Shown here: in pieces, positions 39,913 through 47,301 of the stretch
Position numbering within the stretch: the first letter of the stretch is position 1
Layout: each line of letters starts with the position of its first letter
DNA from: QWHO01 sp039809865
GTDB taxonomy: Bacteria > Vulcanimicrobiota > Xenobia > Xenobiales > QWHO01
NCBI GenBank assembly: GCA_039809865.1
Contig: JBDHVW010000001.1
Coordinates: 124,001 to 188,000, forward strand
Length of the DNA stretch: 64,000 nucleotides
Direction: 5' to 3'
Position numbers and translations under genes: made by a program
Notes under the pieces: model-generated
Told to the model about the DNA's origin: nothing
Databases searched by the model: none
Seen by the model: only the letters and a program-made list of their open reading frames with translations

Positions 39913-42195
39913 ATGCAGATTACGCCCGCCATGGCTACGATCCGTCCGCTTGCGGCAGCCACCGCGCGCCCGACGCTGCCCAACACCGAGCCCTCTCCTG
40001 ACGAGGTGCGCCTGCGCTGGGTTCGCGGCGGGGGAGGCGCGCTGCTGGGCGCCGGCGTAGGTGCCGCGCTGGGAGCGACGACGGCTTTCCTGGGCGTGCC
40101 CCCGGCCGTGGGCGGCTCGGTCGGCGGAGCGCTCGGGTTGATCGTCGGCGGCTGGAACGGCTATCACTGGCCCTCGCCGCTCACCGACGCCCGGGCCGTG
40201 GGTCGCCAGATCAACAACAAGATCGGCAGTCGCTGGAACGCGCTCTTGCATACGGTGGACCAGTATCGCTTGGAGCGCCACCCCACGCCGCTCGGGCGCG
40301 AGCACATGCTGGCCGCCCGCAGCCCCGGGCAGCAAGAGCGGCTTTACGACGGCTACGACAGCTCCCGCTCGCTGGCCGCTCTCTACGCCAACGAGGGCCA
40401 GCCGGACCAGCCCTATCAGCTTCAGGCCGAGGTGGCCTTCCTGCGCAAAGGCGCCGAGCACGGCAACCTCTTCACCAGGTTCCTGGTCGGCTGGGGTCCG
40501 GGCCACACGCAGCAGCTCGAGGTGCGCATCGACGACAACCGCGACGCCATCGCCTGCGATGCTGCCGGCAAGAAGCTCGGCTCGCCCGGCCTGGTGGAGC
40601 ATTCGAGCATCTTCAACCGGGTCAACCTCGAGCTGGACAAAGCCGTGCTGCGTCAGCTCGGCTGGAAGGACGGCGAGCCGCTTCGGGTCGAGGCTCAGAC
40701 GTTCAAGGACGGCTCCGACAAGGTTCACAGCTCCCTGACGTCCGAGGGAGGGCATGATCAGGTCTTCCGCTGGGAAGGCAAGCTGATCTACTACGCCGTT
40801 ACCGACCGCTTCAACAAAGGCGGTGGTGGCGCTATCGCGGGCGATCCCGAGCGCTTCCAGGGCGGTAACTGGCAGGGGATGATCGACAAGCTCGACTACC
40901 TCAAGGAGCTGAACGTCGACTGCCTCTGGATCTCGTGCCCATACGAGAACAAGCGGGACTTCTTCGGCAAGGACGGCTTTCACGGCTACTGGCCCACCAA
41001 TTTCCGTGAGGCGGAGCCGAACTTTGGCGATAAGGAGAAGCTCAGGGAGCTGTGTGCCAAGGCCAAAGAGAAGGGCATCAAGATCATGCTCGACGTGGTG
41101 GTGAACCACACCGGCTACGATCACCCGTGGGTCAACGACCCGAGCAAGCGCGACTATTTCCACAAGAACGGGAACATCCACGGACCGGGGCAGTGGCAGG
41201 CCGAGAACTGCGCGCTGGCAGGTTTGCCCGACCTGGATCAGGAGAACAAGGCGGTCGCCGACGAGCTGGTGGACGCCCACAAGGAGTGGATGGGACTGGG
41301 CGTCGCGGCCGCGCGGATGGACGCGGTGCGTCACGTGCCCGAAGAGTATCTGCGCCGCTTCGACCAGGAGATGCGCTCGATCAACCCCGACTTTTTCGCG
41401 GTAGGGGAAGCGTTCTGGCAAGACCCCAACTTCGTGGCGGGCTACCAGAATCGCACCATGGACTCGATGTTCGACTTCCCGCTGGCCTACAGCATCCGCT
41501 ACGTCTTCTCGGGCGACGAGGACCGCTCGCTGAAAGAGCGTATGGCCGATTTCCAGAAAGTGCGCGAGCACTCCAACCAGGAGGCAGCCCGCCTGCTGCG
41601 CCATTCGGGCCAGGAGAGCATGACGAAGCTCTCGAGCGCCTTCGAAGGCGACATGTATTACGACAATCCCAACAAGCTCGGCACGTTCCTGGACAACCAC
41701 GACATGATCCGCTTCATGTCGGATTGCAAAGGCGACCTGGGTAAGCTCGAGAGCGCCACCGCCTTCCTCATGGCCATCCGGGGTACGCCCTGCGTCTACT
41801 ACGGCACCGAGGTTGGCATGACCGGCGTGGGACCGGAGAATCGCAACGCCATGGAGTGGGGCAAGAACCCGCAGTGGACCAGGCGCTTCTCCGAGTTGAC
41901 CGCCGCCCGCCGCTCGTCGGAAGCTTTGCAATACGGCCACCAGGAAGAGCTGCTGGCTACGAAATACACGTATGCTTTGAGCCGGATGCGGGCCGACGAA
42001 GAGGTCGTCTGCGTGTTCAACAACCACCAGAGCGAGTCGCGCGAGTTGAGCTTCAAGCTTCACGAGCAGTCGCAGATTCCGGACGGGACGGTTTTGAAAG
42101 ACATGGTGGGTAGCCAACAGGCCACGGTGGTGGGTGGAGAAGTCACCGTAACCTTGCCGCCAAAAGGATATGCTTATCTTCGCTGGTCGGCCTAG
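39913..42195 (+). CDS. GH13 alpha-glucosidase/amylase with N-terminal glycine-zipper extension
   Basis: Product of 760 residues. The first 90 residues include a glycine-zipper-like stretch (LLGAGVGAALGATTAFLG, then GGSVGGALGLIVGG). After a carbohydrate-binding-like region comes a GH13 barrel: region I DVVVNHTG; nucleophile Asp470 in RMDAVRH; acid/base Glu499 in AVGEAFW; Asp597 in FLDNHDMIRF. It acts on alpha-1,4/1,6 glucans or oligosaccharides. The ATG at 39913 was chosen; ATG 39931 is also possible. Substrate specificity cannot be told. It is divergent from the RCK gene. Confidence 0.9.
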   Translation: MQITPAMATIRPLAAATARPTLPNTEPSPDEVRLRWVRGGGGALLGAGVGAALGATTAFLGVPPAVGGSVGGALGLIVGGWNGYHWPSPLTDARAVGRQINNKIGSRWNALLHTVDQYRLERHPTPLGREHMLAARSPGQQERLYDGYDSSRSLAALYANEGQPDQPYQLQAEVAFLRKGAEHGNLFTRFLVGWGPGHTQQLEVRIDDNRDAIACDAAGKKLGSPGLVEHSSIFNRVNLELDKAVLRQLGWKDGEPLRVEAQTFKDGSDKVHSSLTSEGGHDQVFRWEGKLIYYAVTDRFNKGGGGAIAGDPERFQGGNWQGMIDKLDYLKELNVDCLWISCPYENKRDFFGKDGFHGYWPTNFREAEPNFGDKEKLRELCAKAKEKGIKIMLDVVVNHTGYDHPWVNDPSKRDYFHKNGNIHGPGQWQAENCALAGLPDLDQENKAVADELVDAHKEWMGLGVAAARMDAVRHVPEEYLRRFDQEMRSINPDFFAVGEAFWQDPNFVAGYQNRTMDSMFDFPLAYSIRYVFSGDEDRSLKERMADFQKVREHSNQEAARLLRHSGQESMTKLSSAFEGDMYYDNPNKLGTFLDNHDMIRFMSDCKGDLGKLESATAFLMAIRGTPCVYYGTEVGMTGVGPENRNAMEWGKNPQWTRRFSELTAARRSSEALQYGHQEELLATKYTYALSRMRADEEVVCVFNNHQSESRELSFKLHEQSQIPDGTVLKDMVGSQQATVVGGEVTVTLPPKGYAYLRWSA

Positions 42196-42331
42196 ACAAT
42201 CCGGGCACGCGTCGTGATATCCCAGATGGAGTTAACAAGTCCGGCACGCTTGTTGCCGTGATGTAAACTTCGTTGATTTTCTGTTCACTTAGTTAACGCG
42301 CCGGAGAGTAGGCTCCAGGTCAGATCCCTCC

Positions 42332-42337
42332 TATAAT
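42332..42337 (+). promoter_or_regulatory. Candidate -10 box TATAAT before the compact subtilase
   Basis: TATAAT at 42332-42337, 41 bases before the ATG at 42379. No good -35 (TAGGCT at 42309-42314 would be the position). This 183-bp intergenic stretch also holds two GTTAAC sites and an AACAAG/CTTGTT inverted repeat. Low to moderate confidence. Confidence 0.35.
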
Positions 42338-42378
42338 GATTGAGCGGCGGGGTCCCTCATCAGACAGCTGGAGGTCGA

Positions 42379-43365
42379 ATGGCAGCAGGCGGCGGCGTAT
42401 CCACACTTCTCCAACAGCCCCTTACGAATCTCACTCCTTCCAATCTGGGCGCGACCCTTCTCAACGGCGCGCCCACGCAGGCGCCCCAGGCGGGCACCGC
42501 GCAGGGCCCGGTCGGCCCCAATGGCCTCCCCCCCTGGATGGCCCCCTACATGGGTGAGATGCAGTCGACGCTGGAGCAGTTGCTGGAAGCCTGGATGGCC
42601 ATGATGCAGGGCCAGGGCGGCGGCGAAGAGCAGCAGCAGGCCGCGGCCCCCGCTCCCCGGATGGCCGCTGGTGGTGGCGGCGCGGCCGGTGGTGGCGGCG
42701 GCGAGGCGGGCGGAGCCGGTGGCGCCGGGAATTCGGGTGGAGCCGGTGGAGCCGGCAATGCGGTCGCCGCGGCAGGCGGAGCCCAGGGCGGCCAGGCCGC
42801 CGGAATGGGCGTGAACGGCCAGGGCGGCGGTAACGCTGGTGCCAGTGGTCGTCCGGTCGTGGCCGTCATCGACGACTTCGTCGCCCAGAACGGATTCAAT
42901 CACGGTGCCGAGATCGCCAAGACCATCGAGCAGGGCGGCGCCGACACGATTCGCTACAACATCAACGGTGGCGGCATGTCGCGCGATCAGGCCATCGAGG
43001 CCTCGCTGGGGTCGGTGCTGGATCGGATCCGCAGCGGTCAGCCGGTGGACGCGGTCAACCTGTCCCAGGCCAACTTCCAGGCCAGCGCCAACTCGCCGCG
43101 CATCCAGGCCGAAATCCAGGCCATCCAGGCGGCCGGCGTGCCGGTGGTGGTGGCCGCCGGCAACAACGGCCCGGGCGCCCGCAACACCCTGGCCAACGGA
43201 GCCTCGCTGGTGGTCGGCAACGGCACCGCCCAGTCGGGCCGCGGCAACGTGACCGGCCAGGGCCGCACCACCTCGTTCGCCACCGCCAACGTCTCGGCCA
43301 GGGCCGCCGCGATGCACAAGCAGGGCGCCAACGTCACCCAGATCAAGCAGAACCTCGGCGCCAGG
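42379..43365 (+). CDS. Compact subtilase-like protein with long Gly/Ala-rich linker
   Basis: Product of about 329 residues with no signal peptide. A helical N-terminus (WMAPYMGEMQSTLEQLLEAW) is followed by a Gly/Ala linker (about 96-158), then a domain with subtilase-like residues: VVAVIDDF (Asp165), FNHGAEIA (His175), AAGNNGPGA (oxyanion Asn262), and TSFATANVSARAA (Ser299). The order D-H-N-S and the local patterns match family S8, but the D-H spacing is only 10 residues. GGAGGTC lies 5 bases before the ATG at 42379. It could be a processing protease or a non-catalytic relative. Confidence 0.72.
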
Positions 43366-43393
43366 TAACGGCAGCGGGGCTTCTCGGTGAGAG

Positions 43394-43426
43394 ACTGTCG
43401 GGCGACACTCGCCCGGCAGTTTTTTC
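43394..43426 (+). terminator. Rho-independent terminator of the subtilase gene
   Basis: ACTGTCGGGCG (43394-43404) pairs with CGCCCGGCAGT (43410-43420) through 11 pairs including one G-T wobble, with a 5-base loop and TTTTTT at 43421-43426. A very strong terminator. Confidence 0.9.
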
Positions 43427-43432
43427 TTGCAG

Positions 43433-43605
43433 GAGGCTCGGAGCGAGTGGTGCGATCATGCGCGCACCACTCGGGTGTAGCACGAGGCTCGGAGCAAGTG
43501 GTGCGATCATGCTCGCACCACTCGGGTGTAGCACGAGGCTCGGGTGTAGCACGAGGCTCGGAGCAAGTGGTGCGATCATGCGCGCACCACCCGGGTGCCG
43601 CCGCA
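43433..43605. repeat. 51-bp tandem repeats forming hairpins
   Basis: Two full copies of 51 bp (43433-43483 and 43484-43534), an 18-bp partial copy (43535-43552), and a third, diverged copy from 43553. Each full copy has AGTGGTGCG and CGCACCACT in inverted orientation around an 8-base loop with ATCATG, giving a 9-bp stem that reaches 11 bp in the first copy. It lies between convergent genes. It is not a CRISPR: there are no unique spacers. Confidence 0.85.
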
Positions 43606-43616
43606 CGTGCGGGAGG

Positions 43617-44606
43617 CTACTCGGGCAGGTAGCTCGGCAGTCGGAAGCGCGGGGGTTGCACCGCGGCCGTCCCGTTCTGGAACTGGTAGGGGGTGCGCGC
43701 CCCCTGGCGGGCATACTCGATGGCCACATCGGCCACCGTCTTCACCAGCCACGTGAAATACAGAGGCGTCACGGTCTCGGGCTTGGCATCCGGCACCGGA
43801 TTCATGAAGTCGATGGCGTATGGTACGCCGTTGCGAATCGCAAATTCGACCGTGTTGATGTCGTAGCCCAGCGCCTCGTTCAGCTTGATGCAATCGTCCA
43901 CGATGCGTCGGCCAAGCTCGGGCGAGAGGTGGGCGTGGTCTACGATGTAGCGACGCTCGCGCGGGTCGTAGCGCGAGGGCAGCACGTGACGCTTGCCCAC
44001 CACGAAGGCGCGCACGTAATGATCCCACTCGATGAATTCCTGGAGCATCATCACGTCTTGCAGCGACTCGTCGTAGATGGCCATGAGCTCTTCCAGCGAG
44101 TTGACCTTGTAGACCTCGCGCCAGCCGTAGCCGTCGTAAGGCTTGAGGATGGCCGGGAAGCCGACGTAGCTGGTGATGGCCTTCCAGTCGAGGGGGAAGC
44201 CGAGGTTGTGGAGGTCGTCCGCCTCGAGCACCTCCTGGTCCCATTCCTTGGACGGCAGCACCACCGTGCGCGGAATGGCTACGCCGAGTTGCACGGCCAC
44301 GGCGTAATTGAAAAACTTGTCATCTGACAGGAACCGGAACGGGTTGTTCATGATGTAAGTTCCGGTCGCGGCCGCATGCTTGAGGTAAGGCTGGTAATAT
44401 TCCATCACGTGCGACAGGCGGTCGATGATCACGTGGTAGCCGCTGGGCTGCCCCAGGCGCGTTTCGAACAAGCGGCAGTACTCGGCGTGCACGTCCGGCC
44501 CGCGCCGATTGATCTCGGCGATGAGCGTGCGCGTAAACGTCTCCTTGCCGGAGATCACGCCAATCCGAAGCTGTCCTTGACGAAACGGGGGAAAACGATC
44601 CTGCAT
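43617..44606 (-). CDS. ATP-grasp protein, unknown substrate
   Basis: Product of about 329 residues with ATP-grasp pattern: VIIDRLSHVMEYYQPYLKHA (N-terminal), DKFFNYAVAVQLGVAIPRTV, FPAILKPYDGYGWREVYKV (nucleotide-binding Lys and Gly-rich loop), MMLQEFIEWDHYVRAFVVG, and a C-terminal metal site (INTVEFAIRNGVPYAIDFMNPVP). RimK/carboxylate-amine-ligase family, which joins a carboxylate to an amine or thiol. It is divergent from speD, so polyamine conjugation is an idea only. The start at 44606 is chosen; GTG 44633 is an alternative. Confidence 0.82.
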   Translation of the reverse strand: MQDRFPPFRQGQLRIGVISGKETFTRTLIAEINRRGPDVHAEYCRLFETRLGQPSGYHVIIDRLSHVMEYYQPYLKHAAATGTYIMNNPFRFLSDDKFFNYAVAVQLGVAIPRTVVLPSKEWDQEVLEADDLHNLGFPLDWKAITSYVGFPAILKPYDGYGWREVYKVNSLEELMAIYDESLQDVMMLQEFIEWDHYVRAFVVGKRHVLPSRYDPRERRYIVDHAHLSPELGRRIVDDCIKLNEALGYDINTVEFAIRNGVPYAIDFMNPVPDAKPETVTPLYFTWLVKTVADVAIEYARQGARTPYQFQNGTAAVQPPRFRLPSYLPE

Positions 44607-44867
44607 AGCGATGCCGGGCCTTTCGCACACCACCTTCCCGGTTCCTGGCGAACGCGAGTCAGGTTTCTTTAAGCTCGATCAGGGACCATGCGGCTCGGCG
44701 ATTGGAGGATGCACGACATGGAATTCGATTCAACACGCGAACCCGCATGGGGCTTGAATGGCCCTATTCAGGGACACCTGGAACCGATGTTCGGACCGTT
44801 GCGCCCCCTCTCGCTCAATCCCGCATGGCATCAGGCGTTTGCGCTGGTTGGTAGCTTTGTGCCCCTC

Positions 44868-44896
44868 TTTACAACTGGGGTCCTAGGCCCTAATAT
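44868..44896 (+). promoter_or_regulatory. Sigma-70 promoter of speD; 375-bp ATP-grasp/speD intergenic region
   Basis: TTTACA (44868-44873), 17-base spacer, TAATAT (44891-44896). Transcription would start near 44903, leaving a leader of about 80 bases that can form a small hairpin (ATCGGC and GCCGAT around TCCCG). The rest of the region between 44607 and 44867 holds no convincing gene. Confidence 0.7.
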
Positions 44897-44981
44897 AGCG
44901 CTATCGGCTCCCGGCCGATTCTCAAACTCTGAGACATCATGGAGGTGGGATCTCCCAAGCACAAGAAAAGAGGTGGTAGGA

Positions 44982-45407
44982 GTGAAAGCTCTTGGCAATC
45001 ACGTCATTGCTGAGCTCTCCCATTGCCACCCGGGCATCCTCTCGGACCTTGAGAAAGTCCAAGAGGCAATGATCCGGGCAGCCAAGGAGGCCTGCGCAAC
45101 GGTGCGCGAGGTGGCCTTCCACAAGTTCTACCCCCACGGGGTTAGTGGGGTTGTGGTTCTCTCGGAGTCTCACATTTCGATCCACACGTGGCCAGAATTT
45201 GGTTACGCCGCGATCGACGTGTATACTTGCGGAGACCACACTGATCCGCGGAAAGCTTGTCAGTACCTGGCCGAAGTTTTCGGTTCCAAGTCGATGAGCA
45301 CCACGGTCGTGGAGCGGGGCGTTCCGACGCCCTTCGGATCCTTCAACCACGTCGTAGCCGAGTCACTACACGACACGCAACTGCGACTGGTGTCGAACGC
45401 GAGCTAA
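44982..45407 (+). CDS. speD: S-adenosylmethionine decarboxylase proenzyme, prokaryotic class
   Basis: Product of 141 residues, the size of the short class-1B enzyme (SpeH). It makes decarboxylated AdoMet for spermidine synthesis. KALGNHVIAELSHC opens the protein; self-cleavage at Glu-Ser in VVLSESHISIHTWPE yields the pyruvoyl group; VYTCGDHTDPRKACQYL follows. GTG at 44982 was chosen because the conserved N-terminus begins there and AGAGGTGG/AGGA lies upstream; reading from 44688 would add about 100 unrelated residues. No spermidine synthase gene is in the window. Confidence 0.93.
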   Translation: MKALGNHVIAELSHCHPGILSDLEKVQEAMIRAAKEACATVREVAFHKFYPHGVSGVVVLSESHISIHTWPEFGYAAIDVYTCGDHTDPRKACQYLAEVFGSKSMSTTVVERGVPTPFGSFNHVVAESLHDTQLRLVSNAS

Positions 45408-45411
45408 AAGA

Positions 45412-45548
45412 AGCGTTCGACAGGGTTAACTAAGCTGTCGCCAAGAGCGGCGGCGAAGCCGGTGTGGATGAACAAAGCAACCTAAAGCTGCCCAGGGCAA
45501 TGCCACAGCAGTCTGGCGGAAAAGTTTGGGAATCCTGTCCTGTCAATA
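45412..45548 (+). other. Structured 3' region after speD, possible small RNA
   Basis: No gene is seen between the speD stop and the terminator at 45552. GACAG and CTGTC near the start can pair, and GACAGG near the start could also close the whole stretch with CCTGTC near the end. With the terminator this could be a small RNA or simply the speD 3' UTR. I could not match a known RNA family. Confidence 0.25.
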
Positions 45549-45549
45549 G

Positions 45550-45580
45550 AAAGAGCCCCGATCGACGGTCGGGGCTCTTT
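45550..45580. terminator. Bidirectional rho-independent terminator between speD and the thioredoxin gene
   Basis: AGAGCCCCGA (45552-45561) and TCGGGGCTCT (45569-45578) form a perfect 10-bp stem, extended to 12 by A-T pairs, with a 7-base loop. A run of T's follows on the plus strand and of A's precedes it, so it can end speD and, on the minus strand, the thioredoxin gene. Confidence 0.9.
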
Positions 45581-45585
45581 TCATT

Positions 45586-46326
45586 TTACTTGCGTTTGGT
45601 CGCCTGTTTCCAGGCCTGCGTGACGCCCTGGAGGTCGGTTCCTCCCGTGAATTGTCCCACCACGTTCCCCTTGGAGTCGAGAATGAACGTGGCCGGGATT
45701 CCTCGCACTTGACTGGCCAACTGTGGGTATTTCTTCATCTGGCCGGCATTGTCGACGTCGATACGGTCGATGACCACTTTCTGAGCTGACTCAAACTGAG
45801 CCAGGACCGGCTTGAACTGCCGGCACGGGCCTCACCAACTCGCCCAGAAATGGACCATCTTGTAGCCGCCGCTCGAGGCTACCGGAGCGTCGGGCTGTCC
45901 CTGCCCCTGCGGCCGCGCGGTGGGGGGCGTATCGGCGATCTGCTTGACCGGCAGATTGACGTCGATGCTCCCCATGTCCTTGTTCACTTTGGCCACGGCG
46001 CCCAGACCCTGGGCGGTGGGGATCAATGCCACGGTGCCGTTTTCGACGGCGCCGATCGGCTTGCCCTGGAAATAGATCTGGCCGGCGCCGGTGGCGCCCT
46101 CGGGCAGGCTGGCGGTCTCGCCCTCGGCGGTCACGACCCAGTTGCCCTGTACTTCGGTTGCTTTCAAGCCCAGGGCCGTGACCAGCGGCTGCAACTCGAC
46201 TCGCGTCGAGGCGCCCGCTCCCGAGACGGCACCTTTGTAGGGCTTGTTGCGAATATAGACCTGCTCGCACCAGGCGGCGCTCGTAAGTACCGCGGTCAGC
46301 ACGAGACAGGCGATCCATCTTCGCAT
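45586..46326 (-). CDS. Secreted thioredoxin-like selenoprotein (in-frame UGA at the active site)
   Basis: Product of 246 residues if the in-frame UGA at 45834-45832 is read as selenocysteine 165. A signal peptide (MRRWIACLVLTAVLTSAAWC) and a stalk-like domain (about 22-130) are followed by a thioredoxin domain: HFWASW, then UGA, then GPCRQFKPVL. The canonical motif is WCGPC, so the UGA replaces exactly the first, nucleophilic Cys; Cys168 is the partner, and RGIPATFIL holds the cis-Pro near 211. The frame is intact on both sides and no other stop interrupts it. A SECIS-like hairpin starts at the UGA. AAAGGAGG lies 8 bases before the ATG at 46326. Gene callers will split it into an upstream piece ending at the UGA and a downstream piece. 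Confidence 0.85.
45797..45834 (-). promoter_or_regulatory. SECIS-like hairpin beginning at the UGA codon
   Basis: The 38 nt from the UGA onward fold as: UGA and GCC (with a bulged G between) pairing with GGCUCA at the end; a small internal loop; CCGGC paired with GCCGG; and a 7-nt apical loop AGUUCAA with G at its second position. The length, the UGA at the base of the stem, and a G in the first two loop positions match the features described for bacterial SECIS elements such as that of fdhF. Confidence 0.65.
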
Positions 46327-46475
46327 CTTGCGCACCTCCTTTCTAGAATTGACCAGGCTCCCTTCGCGGGCGCAGGGTTCTCTTCCCGGTGGTTGAAAAT
46401 TGCAAGCGCAGCGCGCAAGGAGCCGAAGGCGACTGGAGTTTGGGTTGTGCGCAGCGCGCTCAAGGAGTAGGCCCC

Positions 46476-47297
46476 GTGGATTTCCTGGGACAGTTCATCA
46501 GGCAGGTCGGCTGGCGCGACATCCTCGATGTCGCTTTTGTCGCGATCGGTCTGTATTATCTGCTCCTGGCGCTCAAAGGCACCCGGGGAGTGCAGATCAT
46601 GCAGGGTGTGCTGTTTCTCCTGGCCCTCTTGCTCATCGCGCATACGGCCCGCCTGCCCACCACCATCTGGCTGCTGCAGGGCTTCCTGGTATCGGTTGCG
46701 GTGGCCCTGCCGGTCATCTTCCAGCCCGAGCTGCGGCGTGCCCTGATGCGCCTCGGGCAACAGGGCATCTTGCCCACCTCCAATTTCACGCGCCTTCCCA
46801 AGGCTGATCTCAACCGGCTGATCGACGATCTGGCCTACGTTGGCTCGGCCCTGGGACAACTGCGCCAGGGCGCCCTGGTAGTGCTCGAGCGCGAGACCGG
46901 GCTGCAAGAGTTCGTGGAGCGCGGCGAGTCCATCCACGGTCGTGTCTCCACCAAGCTGCTCCAGTCGATCTTCAATCCCGCCTCGCCGCTCCACGACGGG
47001 GCCGTGATCCTGCGCGGGGCCGACCTGGTGGCGGCGGCCTGCTACCTGCCCCTGTCGGATGCGTCCCTCAACAAAGGCACCCGCCACCGCGCGGCCCTGG
47101 GCATCAGCGAGCAGTCCGACGCCGTGGTCATGGTGGTCTCGGAGGAGACGGGCGAGACCCGCATCGCCCACGAGGGCGAATTGAGCAAGCCCTACACCGA
47201 GCAGGCCGACATCAAAAAGGCGCTGGCCAAGTTCTTGCTGGCCTCCAGTGGCGATTCCCAGAAGATGGCCTTCCGGCTGCCGTTGGGAAGGGGCTAG
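46476..47297 (+). CDS. cdaA: Diadenylate cyclase
   Basis: Product of 273 residues. Three N-terminal transmembrane helices (to about 85) precede a DAC domain with HDGAVIL (DGA 174-176) and GTRHRAALGISE (RHR 203-205), the two motifs that bind ATP and metal. It makes cyclic-di-AMP from two ATP at the membrane. GTG at 46476 has AAGGAG 8 bases upstream. The YbbR gene follows 4 bases later, the usual cdaA-cdaR order; glmM is not adjacent. Confidence 0.94.
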   Translation: MDFLGQFIRQVGWRDILDVAFVAIGLYYLLLALKGTRGVQIMQGVLFLLALLLIAHTARLPTTIWLLQGFLVSVAVALPVIFQPELRRALMRLGQQGILPTSNFTRLPKADLNRLIDDLAYVGSALGQLRQGALVVLERETGLQEFVERGESIHGRVSTKLLQSIFNPASPLHDGAVILRGADLVAAACYLPLSDASLNKGTRHRAALGISEQSDAVVMVVSEETGETRIAHEGELSKPYTEQADIKKALAKFLLASSGDSQKMAFRLPLGRG

Positions 47298-47301
47298 CGG
47301 C

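Noticed and set aside
43433..43605. 51-bp repeats as a CRISPR array
   Set aside because: Copies are directly adjacent with no unique spacers, and no cas genes are near.
43343..43729. Minus-strand ORF with repeated peptides (LVLHPSGA-type) across the 51-bp repeats
   Set aside because: It is the translation of non-coding hairpin repeats, lies opposite the terminator, and overlaps the end of the ATP-grasp gene in another frame.
44688..44981. N-terminal extension of speD
   Set aside because: A strong promoter lies inside this stretch (44868-44896), and SpeD homologues of this class begin at KALG.
42285..45435. CTTAGTTAAC near 42287 and GTTAACTAAG near 45425 as flanking inverted repeats of a mobile unit
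   Set aside because: Only 10 bp, no integrase, no target duplication, and one lies in the speD 3' region; chance is likely.
45408..45550. tRNA or riboswitch after speD
   Set aside because: GTTCGA-like and CAAAGC-like strings occur, but no cloverleaf or known aptamer core could be assembled.
45586..45777. Downstream part of the thioredoxin gene as a separate 63-residue protein
   Set aside because: It starts in the middle of the thioredoxin fold without a ribosome-binding site, and is in frame with the upstream part through the UGA.
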